From Pseudogracilibacillus sp035301445 (lineage in GTDB: Bacteria; Bacillota; Bacilli; Bacillales; Amphibacillaceae): DNA of 64,000 nt. Made by a program: the position numbers and the translations under genes. The DNA lies in NCBI GenBank assembly GCA_035301445.1, contig DATGUH010000153.1, positions 38,277-102,276 on the forward strand. Reading direction: 5' to 3'. The notes beneath the pieces were generated by a model. That model made no database searches, was not told the DNA's origin, and saw only the letters and a list, made by a program, of their open reading frames with translations. Below, piece after piece: positions 25,864 to 34,821 of this stretch (position 1 is the first letter of the stretch; every line of letters begins with the position of its first letter).

Positions 25864-25898
25864 AGCAATGATTGGTCAATGGCCAGCCATTGCTTTTT
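25862..25898 (+). terminator. Terminator of the yitT-family gene
   Basis: AAAGCAATG pairs with CATTGCTTT across the interval and a run of six T follows. It begins one base before the end of the stop codon. Confidence 0.8.
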
Positions 25899-25914
25899 TC
25901 TTTATCAGATGTCA

Positions 25915-26490
25915 TTATTCTCGCCGCACAGTCATCCCTTTATGTTCTACTAAGTTCGACTCATAAACCATTAAGTAACAATCTTCTCGCTTTCCTTCAT
26001 GCGCTTCCCATTCAGGCAAAATATACATTTTTTTAAATCCACATTTTTCATAACAATGAATTGCGCGGTCATTCCATACTTGTGGGTCGATCACAACTCG
26101 ATCGGCATGTTTCACTTTGCATAAATAATGCGTGACCAGTTTCACTAAACGCGTGCCAAGTCCTTGATTCCAACACGACGGTTCACCAATGAACTGGTCC
26201 ATTCCATATATCAATTCTTTTTGTTTGCCGTATCCATAAGCTTTACGCTGCATTTTGGAAAGTGAATAATATTGGATATAACCAATGGGGCGGTGATTAT
26301 ATTGCACTAAACATCTCGTTATCACTGATGATGGTTGAAAATATTTTTCTTGAATTTTTTCTAATGTATACTGTTGATCACGGCCTTCATAATACCGTAA
26401 AACATTTTTATCTGTTAACCAATTTAATAAATAGATTTCATCACCCGATCGCAATGGGCGAATCGAGACAATCCCTTTCTTTACATACAT
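25915..26490 (-). CDS. GNAT acetyltransferase, AAC(6')-like
   Basis: 191 residues with a complete GNAT fold. The acetyl-CoA loop is SCWNQGLGTRLVKLV (Q-x-x-G-x-G/A type), followed by VVIDPQVWNDRAIHCYEKCGFKK, the usual final helix and strand. IRPLRSGDEIYLLNWLTDKNVLRYYEG at the start resembles aminoglycoside 6'-N-acetyltransferases, but the same subfamily includes acyltransferases of other substrates, so resistance is only a possibility. ATG 26490 lies 10 nt after GGAGG; a longer frame to 26616 runs through a terminator hairpin and is rejected. Confidence 0.8.
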   Translation of the reverse strand: MYVKKGIVSIRPLRSGDEIYLLNWLTDKNVLRYYEGRDQQYTLEKIQEKYFQPSSVITRCLVQYNHRPIGYIQYYSLSKMQRKAYGYGKQKELIYGMDQFIGEPSCWNQGLGTRLVKLVTHYLCKVKHADRVVIDPQVWNDRAIHCYEKCGFKKMYILPEWEAHEGKREDCYLMVYESNLVEHKGMTVRRE

Positions 26491-26587
26491 ACAATCACAT
26501 CCCTCCGAAAAGCAAATGTCTCTATTTCTCTTTGCCTCTACTATTCTATTACCAATTTCAAGGACCTTTACTCCTATTTTGGAAAAT

Positions 26588-26626
26588 AAAACAGTGCCGC
26601 ACATAATTATATGCACAGCACTGTTT
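26588..26626 (-). terminator. Terminator of the rlmQ-like gene
   Basis: AAACAGTGC/GCACTGTTT with an inner TGTGC/GCACA pair and a minus-strand T-rich tail. Confidence 0.7.
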
Positions 26627-26627
26627 T

Positions 26628-27833
26628 TTAATTTATTTTTTGTAAAATCACGACTTTCAAATAATTCATTTCTGGAAATTGACGCATTGTCCTAAAGTCA
26701 TTTGGCAATCCATATTCTTCTAAAATTTTATATTTCGTCTTCGTCGTTTTACATGCTTGGTCGATAAACGCCTTAAACTTTTTCATGCCAAAAGAAGCAT
26801 TGTTCGTCGAGGCAACAATAATGCCATTTTTTTCTGTAATTGCAATGGCATCCTCCATTAACTTTGGATAATCTTTTGCTGTACTGAATGTACGTTTTTT
26901 CGATCGTGCAAAGCTTGGCGGATCTAAAATGACAAGGCCAAACTTCAGTTCATGACGTTTCGCATAACGGAAATAATCAAATACGTCAAAAACACGAATT
27001 TCTTGTTGCTCATAATCAATCCCGTTTACACTAAACTGTTCAATTGTTTTCGCTTCACTACGACTAGCAAGGTCAACACTAATCGTTTTAGTCGCCCCTC
27101 CAAGTGCTGCAGCTACCGAGAATGCCCCCGTATACGAAAACGTATTTAAGACTTGTCGGCCATCCGAATATTTATCACGAATGACTTTTCGAACGTCACG
27201 CTGATCTAAGAAAATCCCTGTCATCGCACCGTCATTTAAATCCACCGCAAAATGCATGCCGTTTTCTTTAACAATAATCGGAAAATCCCCGCGTGTTCCT
27301 TGTACAAAGTCATCTTGTTCAATATATTGACCGGATGTATCGAATCTTTTCTTTTCATAAATTCCTTTATACTCAGTTAGCTGTTCTAAAGCTTGATACA
27401 CGAAGTCTTTGAAAGAATAAATCCCTTCACTATACCAACTTACCATAAAATAGCCGTCATAATAGTCAATGGTAACGCCACCGATCCCATCTCCCTCGCC
27501 ATTAAATACGCGAAATGCTGTCGTTTGTGGATCATTAAAATAATGTATACGTTTATGAAGGGCTGCAGATATCTTTGCATTAAATAATGGAAAATCGATT
27601 TCTTCCTCTTCTTTTCTCGTTAACACCCAACCGATGCCTTTATTTTGTTCGCCATAATAACCTTTTCCATAAAAGCGTCCTTTGCGATCAACCAGTCGAA
27701 TGATGCTGCCTTCTTTTCCTAATGCTTGTGCATTCAATACACCATTTCGCGGAATTAAAGGATGCCCTTTTTTCACAAGTTCTTCCGATTTTTCATTTAA
27801 CTGTATATCAATGATTGTATGCAATATTGTCAT
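26628..27833 (-). CDS. rlmQ: Class I SAM-dependent rRNA methyltransferase (RlmI/RlmQ family)
   Basis: 401 residues: N-terminal PUA-like RNA-binding domain (about 1-80), central EEHEE domain, then a Rossmann methyltransferase. Motifs: LNTFSYTGAFSVAAALGGATKTISVD (SAM site, about residue 230) and VILDPPSFARSK (the DPP catalytic motif). The B. subtilis relative YwbD (RlmQ) makes 7-methylguanosine in 23S rRNA, while E. coli RlmI makes m5C; the identification here is by overall similarity to the Bacillus protein. No clear ribosome binding site precedes ATG 27833. Confidence 0.8.
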   Translation of the reverse strand: MTILHTIIDIQLNEKSEELVKKGHPLIPRNGVLNAQALGKEGSIIRLVDRKGRFYGKGYYGEQNKGIGWVLTRKEEEEIDFPLFNAKISAALHKRIHYFNDPQTTAFRVFNGEGDGIGGVTIDYYDGYFMVSWYSEGIYSFKDFVYQALEQLTEYKGIYEKKRFDTSGQYIEQDDFVQGTRGDFPIIVKENGMHFAVDLNDGAMTGIFLDQRDVRKVIRDKYSDGRQVLNTFSYTGAFSVAAALGGATKTISVDLASRSEAKTIEQFSVNGIDYEQQEIRVFDVFDYFRYAKRHELKFGLVILDPPSFARSKKRTFSTAKDYPKLMEDAIAITEKNGIIVASTNNASFGMKKFKAFIDQACKTTKTKYKILEEYGLPNDFRTMRQFPEMNYLKVVILQKIN

Positions 27834-27917
27834 CCATTCTATTTGTTATTTTCTTTATTATCGCATGTTTCCAGAAAAAGTGCGACGTGAAAAGATCTCC
27901 TTTGCACATGAACGTAC

Positions 27918-30098
27918 TTACTGTTCATGATGATTTTCCGGTCGTTTCTGTTCCTTCAGTAACGTTTTCGAATACATTAATCCGCCAATGCCAACACCGA
28001 TAAAGAGGAATGCGCGAATTAAAATAGATATGGCGAATAAGTCGATAAAGAATAACTTGAATATGCTCATAAACAATAAAAACACGCCACCATATTTCAC
28101 GGCTTTCCATGTTAAGAGTCGGCCGATTGATATTGAGACAAACGTAAAGATGAGCAAAATCGCCGTGTGTAATAGAAAATAAAATTCACGTTGCATATCT
28201 ATATATAACGCAATAGATATATACCATTTATTGATAAAAATAAAGAGAATGATTTGCAACATAAATCCCCATGAAGGGAGTGTTTTTGCCAACTTTGGTG
28301 ATGTCCAGTAAAATTTCTTTTTCAAAATCGCTATTACAATTAAAACGAGAATCCCAGCGTATAAAAGCTGTACGAAAAAAGCGAAGGAGACCGATTGTTT
28401 TAAGTAACCTTGTGCAAATGTGTAAATTGAAGAAAATACCATTGGAATCCCTAGTAAGAAATATAAGATGCAAGCCGCATGGACAATATATTTCCCATGT
28501 TGCCATTTGTAAAACTGATACATTGCGACAAGCACTGTCATCCAAACGAGGAAATACACATGCCTCGTCGTCACTTCTGAATGGTACACAAATACATCTT
28601 GCGAAACGATCAATTGAACAAGCCTCGTAATATAAACGAGAAGTACGATTTGTGCCGCAATGAGCCAACGATCAAAATATTGTACCTGATCATGCAGCCA
28701 CACTGGTGGTGAATCGTAAAGTGTATAGAAAAACAAAATGACTGAACCTAGTAAGATGAGCCACCCGATATGTTCAATTGAGAACACATGTGGAATGAAA
28801 AATGTTCCAACCACGGACACCGCTGGAATTCCATAAACAATTGCGCCACTCACGAGCGTCCGTAACGATTCAAATTTCAATCCAATCCAAATACTAACGG
28901 TACCTGTGATTAACAATGATAAAATGGTCATTCGCTCATCATCTAATCGCAACGTTACAAAAAACATCGCAATTGCTAATACCGAAACAGCTGAAAGAAT
29001 ACTTGCCAACTGAAGTTCTTTCTGACGATATACATAATAAGTAAGTACAATATAAATGACTGCAAAGGTGCTATACATCCATAACTGTTCCGTTTGCGTT
29101 AACATTTGGAACCAACCAATCGCAAAAAGAACATTCGTGTAAATTAACGTTTCCGTAAATACATCACGCGGAATTTTGCGCATGAGATAGAATATCACAA
29201 TCGCCGCATGTTGAATGCATATAACGGTTACAATAAGCCAACGTTGATGGTCACTACTGTTCATCAACATATTGAAGAAAACCGTCAAATGGAATAATAA
29301 AAACGTTAGATAAAACGTATATTTATGTTGTTCTTTAATCGATACATAAAATAAAGATAAAAATAACAGTAAAATATAACTATAAAATAGTGGTGCGTTA
29401 ACCATAACTTCTTCCAACAAATACGGTAGTAAAAATCCGGCAATTGCTGAAAATAACGTCAGTACTTCAATTTTTGTTCGATTCGACAACCAAACACCAA
29501 ATACGACATAGCCGATTCCGATGAACATAGCGATTGTTACTGGAAAATAACCGTATAAATAATGCGCGGCAAAGGTCGTTAACATACCGATTGCAATAAT
29601 TCCGCCCAATAATGTTCCGCCGAAAATGGTATGCCCTTGTCGCATATATTTCATTCCTAAAAAGTACAACAACACAGTTGCACCATAACCTCCGACAATA
29701 CGAAATGCATCTGTTAACAATCCATAATCTGAAGCAACTTTTAATCCCCATAAAACACCAAGCAATAAAATGAACATAAACATACGTGGCAACCATTTAC
29801 CTAATAACTGTTCAAAGTCGATTGGCTCACGTGTGGAAGCTACTTTTTCTTGTTGCATCGATTGTGCAGCTGTTACTGGTACTTTTTCTTGCACTTGATC
29901 TACACGCTTGCTTTCTTTCTCTTCATTTGTCGCGAGTGGGGATTTCAAACGCACTTCTTCTGTTGGCAAGTGCTCTACTTGTGTCGCATCTTGCTTCGAC
30001 TTCATTGGATGCTCAACTGAACGCTCTGTTTTTAATAAAGAAACTTCGTGTTCTAATTGCTCAACCCGCCTTCGCAACGCCTCTAATTCATCTCTCAT
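27918..30098 (-). CDS. DUF2339 polytopic membrane protein
   Basis: 726 residues: N-terminal coiled coil (ELEALRRRVEQLEHEVSLLK, about 3-25), a charged linker to about residue 90, then roughly 20 hydrophobic helices to the end. This layout, with WLPRMFMFILLLGVLWGLKVASDYG at the first helices, is that of the DUF2339 family, whose role is unknown. GGGGTG lies about 6 nt before ATG 30098. The 3' end is convergent with nothing; rlmQ follows 84 bp downstream on the same strand. Confidence 0.8.
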   Translation of the reverse strand: MRDELEALRRRVEQLEHEVSLLKTERSVEHPMKSKQDATQVEHLPTEEVRLKSPLATNEEKESKRVDQVQEKVPVTAAQSMQQEKVASTREPIDFEQLLGKWLPRMFMFILLLGVLWGLKVASDYGLLTDAFRIVGGYGATVLLYFLGMKYMRQGHTIFGGTLLGGIIAIGMLTTFAAHYLYGYFPVTIAMFIGIGYVVFGVWLSNRTKIEVLTLFSAIAGFLLPYLLEEVMVNAPLFYSYILLLFLSLFYVSIKEQHKYTFYLTFLLFHLTVFFNMLMNSSDHQRWLIVTVICIQHAAIVIFYLMRKIPRDVFTETLIYTNVLFAIGWFQMLTQTEQLWMYSTFAVIYIVLTYYVYRQKELQLASILSAVSVLAIAMFFVTLRLDDERMTILSLLITGTVSIWIGLKFESLRTLVSGAIVYGIPAVSVVGTFFIPHVFSIEHIGWLILLGSVILFFYTLYDSPPVWLHDQVQYFDRWLIAAQIVLLVYITRLVQLIVSQDVFVYHSEVTTRHVYFLVWMTVLVAMYQFYKWQHGKYIVHAACILYFLLGIPMVFSSIYTFAQGYLKQSVSFAFFVQLLYAGILVLIVIAILKKKFYWTSPKLAKTLPSWGFMLQIILFIFINKWYISIALYIDMQREFYFLLHTAILLIFTFVSISIGRLLTWKAVKYGGVFLLFMSIFKLFFIDLFAISILIRAFLFIGVGIGGLMYSKTLLKEQKRPENHHEQ

Positions 30099-30120
30099 TT
30101 TTCACACCCCTTTATGAAAA

Positions 30121-30152
30121 AATGCCATCCAACTCATTGTATGAATGGCATT
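30121..30152 (-). terminator. Terminator of the MerR/TipAS regulator gene
   Basis: AATGCCAT/ATGGCATT stem with a 16-nt loop, followed on the minus strand by six T residues. Confidence 0.7.
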
Positions 30153-30183
30153 GCTTATTTATTGAAAATGAACACATCTGACG

Positions 30184-30909
30184 TTATTTCCTTTTCCTTG
30201 CATATACCCCCATTGCAGTACACATAAACGCAGCTAACCCTTCTCCAAACTGATCAATATTTTTTGTAAAGCGCTCATCCGCGACATACATTTGTCCTAA
30301 ACCCGCAAAAGCATCCAAAGAATACGTACCGATTTCATTTAATAGCACATACCATTCATGAATGGCTGCTTGGACCTCTTCAGAAGTTGGTTCAAGATGA
30401 CGGACACGGGCCAGCTGTTCATATATGTCATTCATCTTTGCACTGAAAACCGCTTCTTTTCCGGCGATTTTCTCTTTTGATTGTTGAACAGCATCTTCTC
30501 CCCATTTTTGGATTGCTTCTTGTTCATATTGTCGATCATTGAAATTAAACCCTTTAAATTTCTCTTCATTCGTCATTATATAGTCTCCTTTTTCTTGTAG
30601 AATTGCTTTATCAATTGTTTCAATCATTTGTTCAAGCTGCTCTTTTTTATTCAATAATGCTTCTTTTTGATATTGAAACGCTTCAAGTCGATTGAAAGTT
30701 GGACTGTCCAATAGTTGTTTTATGGTATCCAATGAAAATCCGAGTGCTTTAAAAAACAAAATTTGCTGCAATGTATTCAGATTTTGTTCTGAATAGACTC
30801 GATATCCTGCTTCCGTTAACTCATCAGGTACGAGCAAACCGATGGCATCATAATGATGTAATGTTCTAATACTTACACCTGCAAGATTCGCAAGTTCTTT
30901 AACGTGCAT
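30184..30909 (-). CDS. MerR-family regulator with TipAS ligand domain
   Basis: 241 residues: MerR winged helix-turn-helix (1-70; VKELANLAGVSIRTLHHYDA and GYRVYSEQNL), a dimerisation coiled coil (about 75-110) and a C-terminal TipAS domain (about 120-240) with the globin-like drug-recognition fold seen in TipAL, Mta and SkgA. Such proteins sense drugs or other small molecules and activate their own promoter and efflux or resistance genes. ATG 30909 lies 7 nt after AGGAGGTG; ATG 30915 is too close. The next gene on the strand (DUF2339) lies behind a terminator, so the regulon beyond autoregulation is unknown. Confidence 0.88.
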   Translation of the reverse strand: MHVKELANLAGVSIRTLHHYDAIGLLVPDELTEAGYRVYSEQNLNTLQQILFFKALGFSLDTIKQLLDSPTFNRLEAFQYQKEALLNKKEQLEQMIETIDKAILQEKGDYIMTNEEKFKGFNFNDRQYEQEAIQKWGEDAVQQSKEKIAGKEAVFSAKMNDIYEQLARVRHLEPTSEEVQAAIHEWYVLLNEIGTYSLDAFAGLGQMYVADERFTKNIDQFGEGLAAFMCTAMGVYARKRK

Positions 30910-30932
30910 CTTCATTCACCTCCTACGACTTC

Positions 30933-30963
30933 ATCATAAAGTCTGACGTTACGTGAGTGTCAA
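30933..30963 (-). promoter_or_regulatory. MerR-type promoter and operator (autoregulation)
   Basis: TTGACA (30963-30958) and TATGAT (30938-30933) are 19 bp apart, the long spacer that MerR proteins twist into an active form. Within the spacer, 30943-30957 reads CTGACGTTACGTGAG, a dyad (CTNACGT-N-ACGTNAG) centred between the two elements. Confidence 0.75.
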
Positions 30964-31051
30964 TCATTTATCATTGGACATGATCAGTTGGATTGATGTG
31001 TTCAGTTTTTTAATGAATCATTCAATGCTTTTATAGCAAATCCGCAAAAGA

Positions 31052-31078
31052 AAAACCTCAGACATAGGCTAAGGTTTT
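31052..31078 (-). terminator. Probable terminator of the EamA transporter gene
   Basis: AAAACCT..AG pairs with CT..AGGTTTT; the hairpin overlaps the stop codon region and is followed on the minus strand by T-rich sequence. Confidence 0.55.
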
Positions 31079-31950
31079 ACGAGTGGACGCTGGAAAGGCT
31101 TCCATTTTAGTTTTGTTTCAGCAATAATGATTGCGAAGAATATGATGATGGCACCAATCGTCATGCGCCATGTTAACACTTCACTTAATAATAAAACAGA
31201 GAAAAAAGTTCCCCACAATGCTTCTGTCGATAAAATAATTGCAGCTTTCGTTTCTGTAATGAATTTTTGAGCCGCAGTTTGCAACACATAGGCAATTGTC
31301 GTTGAAAAAATCCCTAAGTAAACAAGTGGCATCAGTGCCTCCTGATGCATCGCAAAATGCATTTCCCCTTTTAGTCCTGTCACCATAAATCCGATACATG
31401 CTGCTGTTAGCATTTGCATTAATGTTAATGCAATTGGATCCTCTTCACGCACAAAACGTGCCGTGTAAAAAATATGACATGCAAATGCTACTGCACATAA
31501 TAATGTTAACAAATCACCGATATTCATTTCGCCGTTCAATTGCAAACTAAGTAACGCAATTCCGATAATGGATAAAATAGCGCCCATTAATTCAAACAAG
31601 TCAATTTTTCGCTTATAAAATAAAAATCCGATAAACGGAACGATGACAACATTAACCGCTGTTAAAAAGGCGTTTTTAGAAGGAGTTGTATATTGTAAAC
31701 CGACTGTTTGCAGAGCAAACGCAATGTACAAAATTGTACCGAGAAGCAGACCTTTCATCATTGTTCGCTTCTTCATACTTTTTACGCTCTTATGAAAGCA
31801 TACACTTAATAATACAACACCTATTAAAAAACGGCCCGCCAAAATTTGGTAAGGCGTATAAAATTCTAATGCCATTGCGCTAGCAGCGAATCCGCTTCCC
31901 CAAATAATTGCTGTTAGCGTTAACCCCAATTCCCCAATATATTTTTTCAT
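31069..31950 (-). CDS. DMT-superfamily transporter, EamA family
   Basis: 293 residues with about ten hydrophobic helices made of two EamA repeats. IIWGSGFAASAMALEFYTPYQI opens the first repeat, and ALQTVGLQYTTPSKNAFLTAVNVVIVPF is the conserved helix 3-4 segment. EamA transporters usually export amino acids or other metabolites; the substrate here is not evident. GGGAG stands about 8 nt before ATG 31950. It is followed 32 bp upstream by a methyltransferase gene on the same strand, probably one transcript. Confidence 0.85.
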   Translation of the reverse strand: MKKYIGELGLTLTAIIWGSGFAASAMALEFYTPYQILAGRFLIGVVLLSVCFHKSVKSMKKRTMMKGLLLGTILYIAFALQTVGLQYTTPSKNAFLTAVNVVIVPFIGFLFYKRKIDLFELMGAILSIIGIALLSLQLNGEMNIGDLLTLLCAVAFACHIFYTARFVREEDPIALTLMQMLTAACIGFMVTGLKGEMHFAMHQEALMPLVYLGIFSTTIAYVLQTAAQKFITETKAAIILSTEALWGTFFSVLLLSEVLTWRMTIGAIIIFFAIIIAETKLKWKPFQRPLVKP

Positions 31951-31982
31951 GAACTGTTCTCCCTAAGCTGTTTTTCTCGATT

Positions 31983-32591
31983 TTATTCGTCCAATCTTTT
32001 TTTCAATAAACTTTGCACAACATGTGCTCTTCCAGTATGTAAAACGCCTTCATATCGCGTCACTTCTCCAATATAAAAATGGGCAAAGAAATACGACTCA
32101 AACGCCTCTAATATCATTTTGGGATCAATCAACATGGAAGCCACTGGTGGTCCTCCTGTACCATAGCGTAATTGTTCTTTTGTATACATTTCGCTAACAT
32201 AATAGCCACCTACTTTTAATGCCTGATTGATCCCCTTAAACGTACGCTGTAAAATGGGCTCAGGCACATGTCCAAAAATGTGCACAATAGCATCCCATTG
32301 TTCTGTTCCCCACTCCACATCTTCCAAGTCACGTAAAGCTGTTTCAACATGAACGCCATGTTCTTCAGCTAATGTTTTCGTTTTATCTAACCCAGATTGT
32401 GCATAATCCCAAGCAGTCACTGAAAACCCTTGCTTTGCCAAGTAAACAGCATTCCTACCTTCGCCTTCTGCAATACATAATACGTTCCCACCTGCCGGCA
32501 ATTTATCCACAATATCTGTTACAAATGTATTCGGTGCTTTTCCATATATATACGTTTCTGATAAAAATCGTTCATGCCATTCATTCGCCAT
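31983..32591 (-). CDS. Class I SAM-dependent methyltransferase (TehB-like)
   Basis: 202 residues. The SAM motif I is NVLCIAEGEGRNAVYLAKQG, with Glu instead of Asp in the first acidic position and the G-E-G-R-N-A-V run that marks the TehB/thiopurine-like group. WDAIVHIFGHV follows as motif IV. Small-molecule methylation in the cytoplasm is likely; the substrate is unknown. AAAGGAG lies 8 nt before the ATG. Confidence 0.75.
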   Translation of the reverse strand: MANEWHERFLSETYIYGKAPNTFVTDIVDKLPAGGNVLCIAEGEGRNAVYLAKQGFSVTAWDYAQSGLDKTKTLAEEHGVHVETALRDLEDVEWGTEQWDAIVHIFGHVPEPILQRTFKGINQALKVGGYYVSEMYTKEQLRYGTGGPPVASMLIDPKMILEAFESYFFAHFYIGEVTRYEGVLHTGRAHVVQSLLKKRLDE

Positions 32592-32645
32592 TAATGAACA
32601 CTCCTTTTCCTCATCTATCGTATCAAAAGTGACGAACAGAAGGCA

Positions 32646-34217
32646 TTATTTCCGCTTATAGCGAACTTCTTCTGCAATGATTGTCATCTCTACTGTTGCT
32701 TGAACAATTTCTTCCTCCGGAACCGTGAATAAATCCCGGTCTAAAATCGTAAAATCTGCATCATAGCCAACATCAATTTTACCGCGAACATGTGCCAATC
32801 CAATTGTCGCTGCACTTCCTGTCGTAAATAACTGTACAGCTTCATAACGCGTTAACTTCTCTTCTGGTAAATACCCCGAATGCGTTTCTCCAATTTTTCT
32901 TCTCGTCACCGCTGCATAAATACCATAAAGTGGATTCACATCTTCAATGGGTGCGTCCGAACCTGCTCCACAAATAAATCCTTTATCGATTAGTTTCCGC
33001 CAAGCGTAGGCCCAGTCTAATCGATTTTTACCGAGTCGTCCCATCACCCATGGAAAATCAGAGGAGACAAAAACTGGTTGAATATCCAATACAATAGGTA
33101 ATGCCAACATTCTTTCAACAAGTTCATCACTTAATACATTCACATGAATGAGTCGATCGCGCTTTCCATAACTAGGTGGATATTTTTCGAGCAAATGAAC
33201 AATTTTTTCGACCGCTCCATCACCAATCGCATGGACGGCAACCGCTTCACCATAAGCACGTGCCATTTTAACAAGTTGCTCAATTTCTTCATCTGTGTGG
33301 ACCGCAATGCCTTTCGTTTCTAATGCGTCACAGTATGGCGCTCGTAATAATGCTGTTCTTCCGCCAAGGGAACCATCGATAAAAAACTTCATTTCTCCTA
33401 ATGTTAACCATGGCTGTGCAACTGTAATATCATCTTCCATCATTTGTTGGAAAACGGTGGAACGGCGGAGTAAATGCGCCCGAAAAGGATTGTCATCCGT
33501 CACGACTTGTTTAAAAGCTTGTAACGGTCTTTCATAGCTTGCATAATACCCAAGATCATCTGTCACGGCTCCTGTTAAACCTACAGACAATAAATGGTCG
33601 ACAGCTATACGTAATGAGGTCGTTAATTGGTTCACCGTTGGTTCTGCCAATAATTGAAACACCAATTGTTGTGCCCCTTCCAATAAATAACCTGTCGCAT
33701 GTCCCGCTTCATCACGAACAATTTCACCATCATCAGGATTTTTGGTTTGATCATCTATATTTGCCAACTGTAAAGCTGTTTCATTTACTAAAGCGGCATG
33801 CCTACAAGTTCTTTTAAGATAAATCGGATTTTCTGTTACCTCATTTAATTGCTTTGCCGTTGGAATCATGTTCTCTTCAAATTGGTTTTCATCCCATCCT
33901 TCGCCAATTAACCATTCATCCTTGGCCAGGTTTTTCGCAGCGTTTCGTAATACTGTCAACATCTCTTCAGCTGAATGAACAGTCGATAAGTCGACATTTC
34001 GCAAACGTTCACCATGTCCAATCATATGCATATGATTATCAATAAACCCTGGATACATGACAGCTCCTTGAAGATTCACTTCGCGATCCGCTTCTTCTTT
34101 TAGCGTGTGATAAGTCCCTATCTGAATAACTTTCCCACCAAATGTTAAAATAGCTTCTACTTGTTCTCCTTCATGTCGCATCGTATAAATTTTCCCATTA
34201 TGCCAAACCGTTTTCAT
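32646..34217 (-). CDS. Amidohydrolase, YtcJ-like metal-dependent hydrolase
   Basis: 523 residues of the amidohydrolase 3 family. PGFIDNHMHMIGHG gives the first metal-binding H-x-H; later ligands are AVHAIGDGAV and CGAGSDAPIEDVNPLYGIYAAVTR (catalytic Asp). The TIM barrel is flanked by a composite beta domain from both ends. It hydrolyses an amide, carbamate or similar bond; the substrate is unknown. ATG 34217 lies 8 nt after GGGG; an in-frame ATG at 34244 is upstream of that site. Confidence 0.85.
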   Translation of the reverse strand: MKTVWHNGKIYTMRHEGEQVEAILTFGGKVIQIGTYHTLKEEADREVNLQGAVMYPGFIDNHMHMIGHGERLRNVDLSTVHSAEEMLTVLRNAAKNLAKDEWLIGEGWDENQFEENMIPTAKQLNEVTENPIYLKRTCRHAALVNETALQLANIDDQTKNPDDGEIVRDEAGHATGYLLEGAQQLVFQLLAEPTVNQLTTSLRIAVDHLLSVGLTGAVTDDLGYYASYERPLQAFKQVVTDDNPFRAHLLRRSTVFQQMMEDDITVAQPWLTLGEMKFFIDGSLGGRTALLRAPYCDALETKGIAVHTDEEIEQLVKMARAYGEAVAVHAIGDGAVEKIVHLLEKYPPSYGKRDRLIHVNVLSDELVERMLALPIVLDIQPVFVSSDFPWVMGRLGKNRLDWAYAWRKLIDKGFICGAGSDAPIEDVNPLYGIYAAVTRRKIGETHSGYLPEEKLTRYEAVQLFTTGSAATIGLAHVRGKIDVGYDADFTILDRDLFTVPEEEIVQATVEMTIIAEEVRYKRK

Positions 34218-34337
34218 TGCCCAATCCCCTTTCCGCTCATCCATTACCTATAATTCTAAACTTTCGAACATTTCAAAGCAATATTCTCTACTAAAAATGA
34301 TACAATAAAAGATAGATTATTGAGGAGGGAGATACAA

Positions 34338-34778
34338 ATGAGATTAACGGTATATTTAGCTGGAGAAATTCATACAAATTGGCGTGATGAAATTAAAGAA
34401 AAAGCCGCTGCGTTACAATTACCAATTGATTTTGTTGGTCCTATGGAAGATCATGATCGTTCAGACAATATTGGAGAAGAAATTTTAGGCGAACAACCAA
34501 ATGCCATTTTTAAAGATGCAGCTGCTTCAAACTTTAATAACTTGCGTACGGAAATTTTAATGCAAAAATCTGATTTAGTCATTGCATTATTCGGAGAAAA
34601 ATATAAACAATGGAATACAGCAATGGATGCAAGCGCCGCTGTTGCTTTAGGCAAGCCATTAATCTTAGTACGCCAAGAAGAACATCACCATGCATTAAAA
34701 GAGTTATCGCGTAAAGCACATGCGACCGTCGAATCTGTTGACCAAGTCATTCAAGCTTTACAATATATTTTTGAATAA
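34338..34778 (+). CDS. ytoQ: YtoQ family protein
   Basis: 146 residues with a flavodoxin/nucleoside-2-deoxyribosyltransferase-like alpha/beta fold. LTVYLAGEIHTNWRDEI opens it and KSDLVIALFGEKYKQWNTAMDASAAVALGKPLILVR resembles the substrate strand of that superfamily. The length equals B. subtilis YtoQ; the function is unknown. ATG 34338 follows GGAGGGAG; the longer in-frame start at 34320 overlaps it. Converges on glmM across a shared terminator. Confidence 0.85.
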   Translation: MRLTVYLAGEIHTNWRDEIKEKAAALQLPIDFVGPMEDHDRSDNIGEEILGEQPNAIFKDAAASNFNNLRTEILMQKSDLVIALFGEKYKQWNTAMDASAAVALGKPLILVRQEEHHHALKELSRKAHATVESVDQVIQALQYIFE

Positions 34779-34788
34779 ATGGCCAAAC

Positions 34789-34818
34789 AAAAAGCGATGC
34801 ATTTTGCATCGCTTTTTT
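34789..34818. terminator. Bidirectional terminator between ytoQ and glmM
   Basis: AAAAGCGATGCA/TGCATCGCTTTT stem with a 3-nt centre and T/A runs on both sides. Confidence 0.9.
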
Positions 34819-34821
34819 CGT

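Noticed and set aside
26491..26616. N-terminal extension of the GNAT acetyltransferase
   Set aside because: It would run through the terminator of the upstream gene; the conserved domain begins after ATG 26490, which has a good ribosome binding site.
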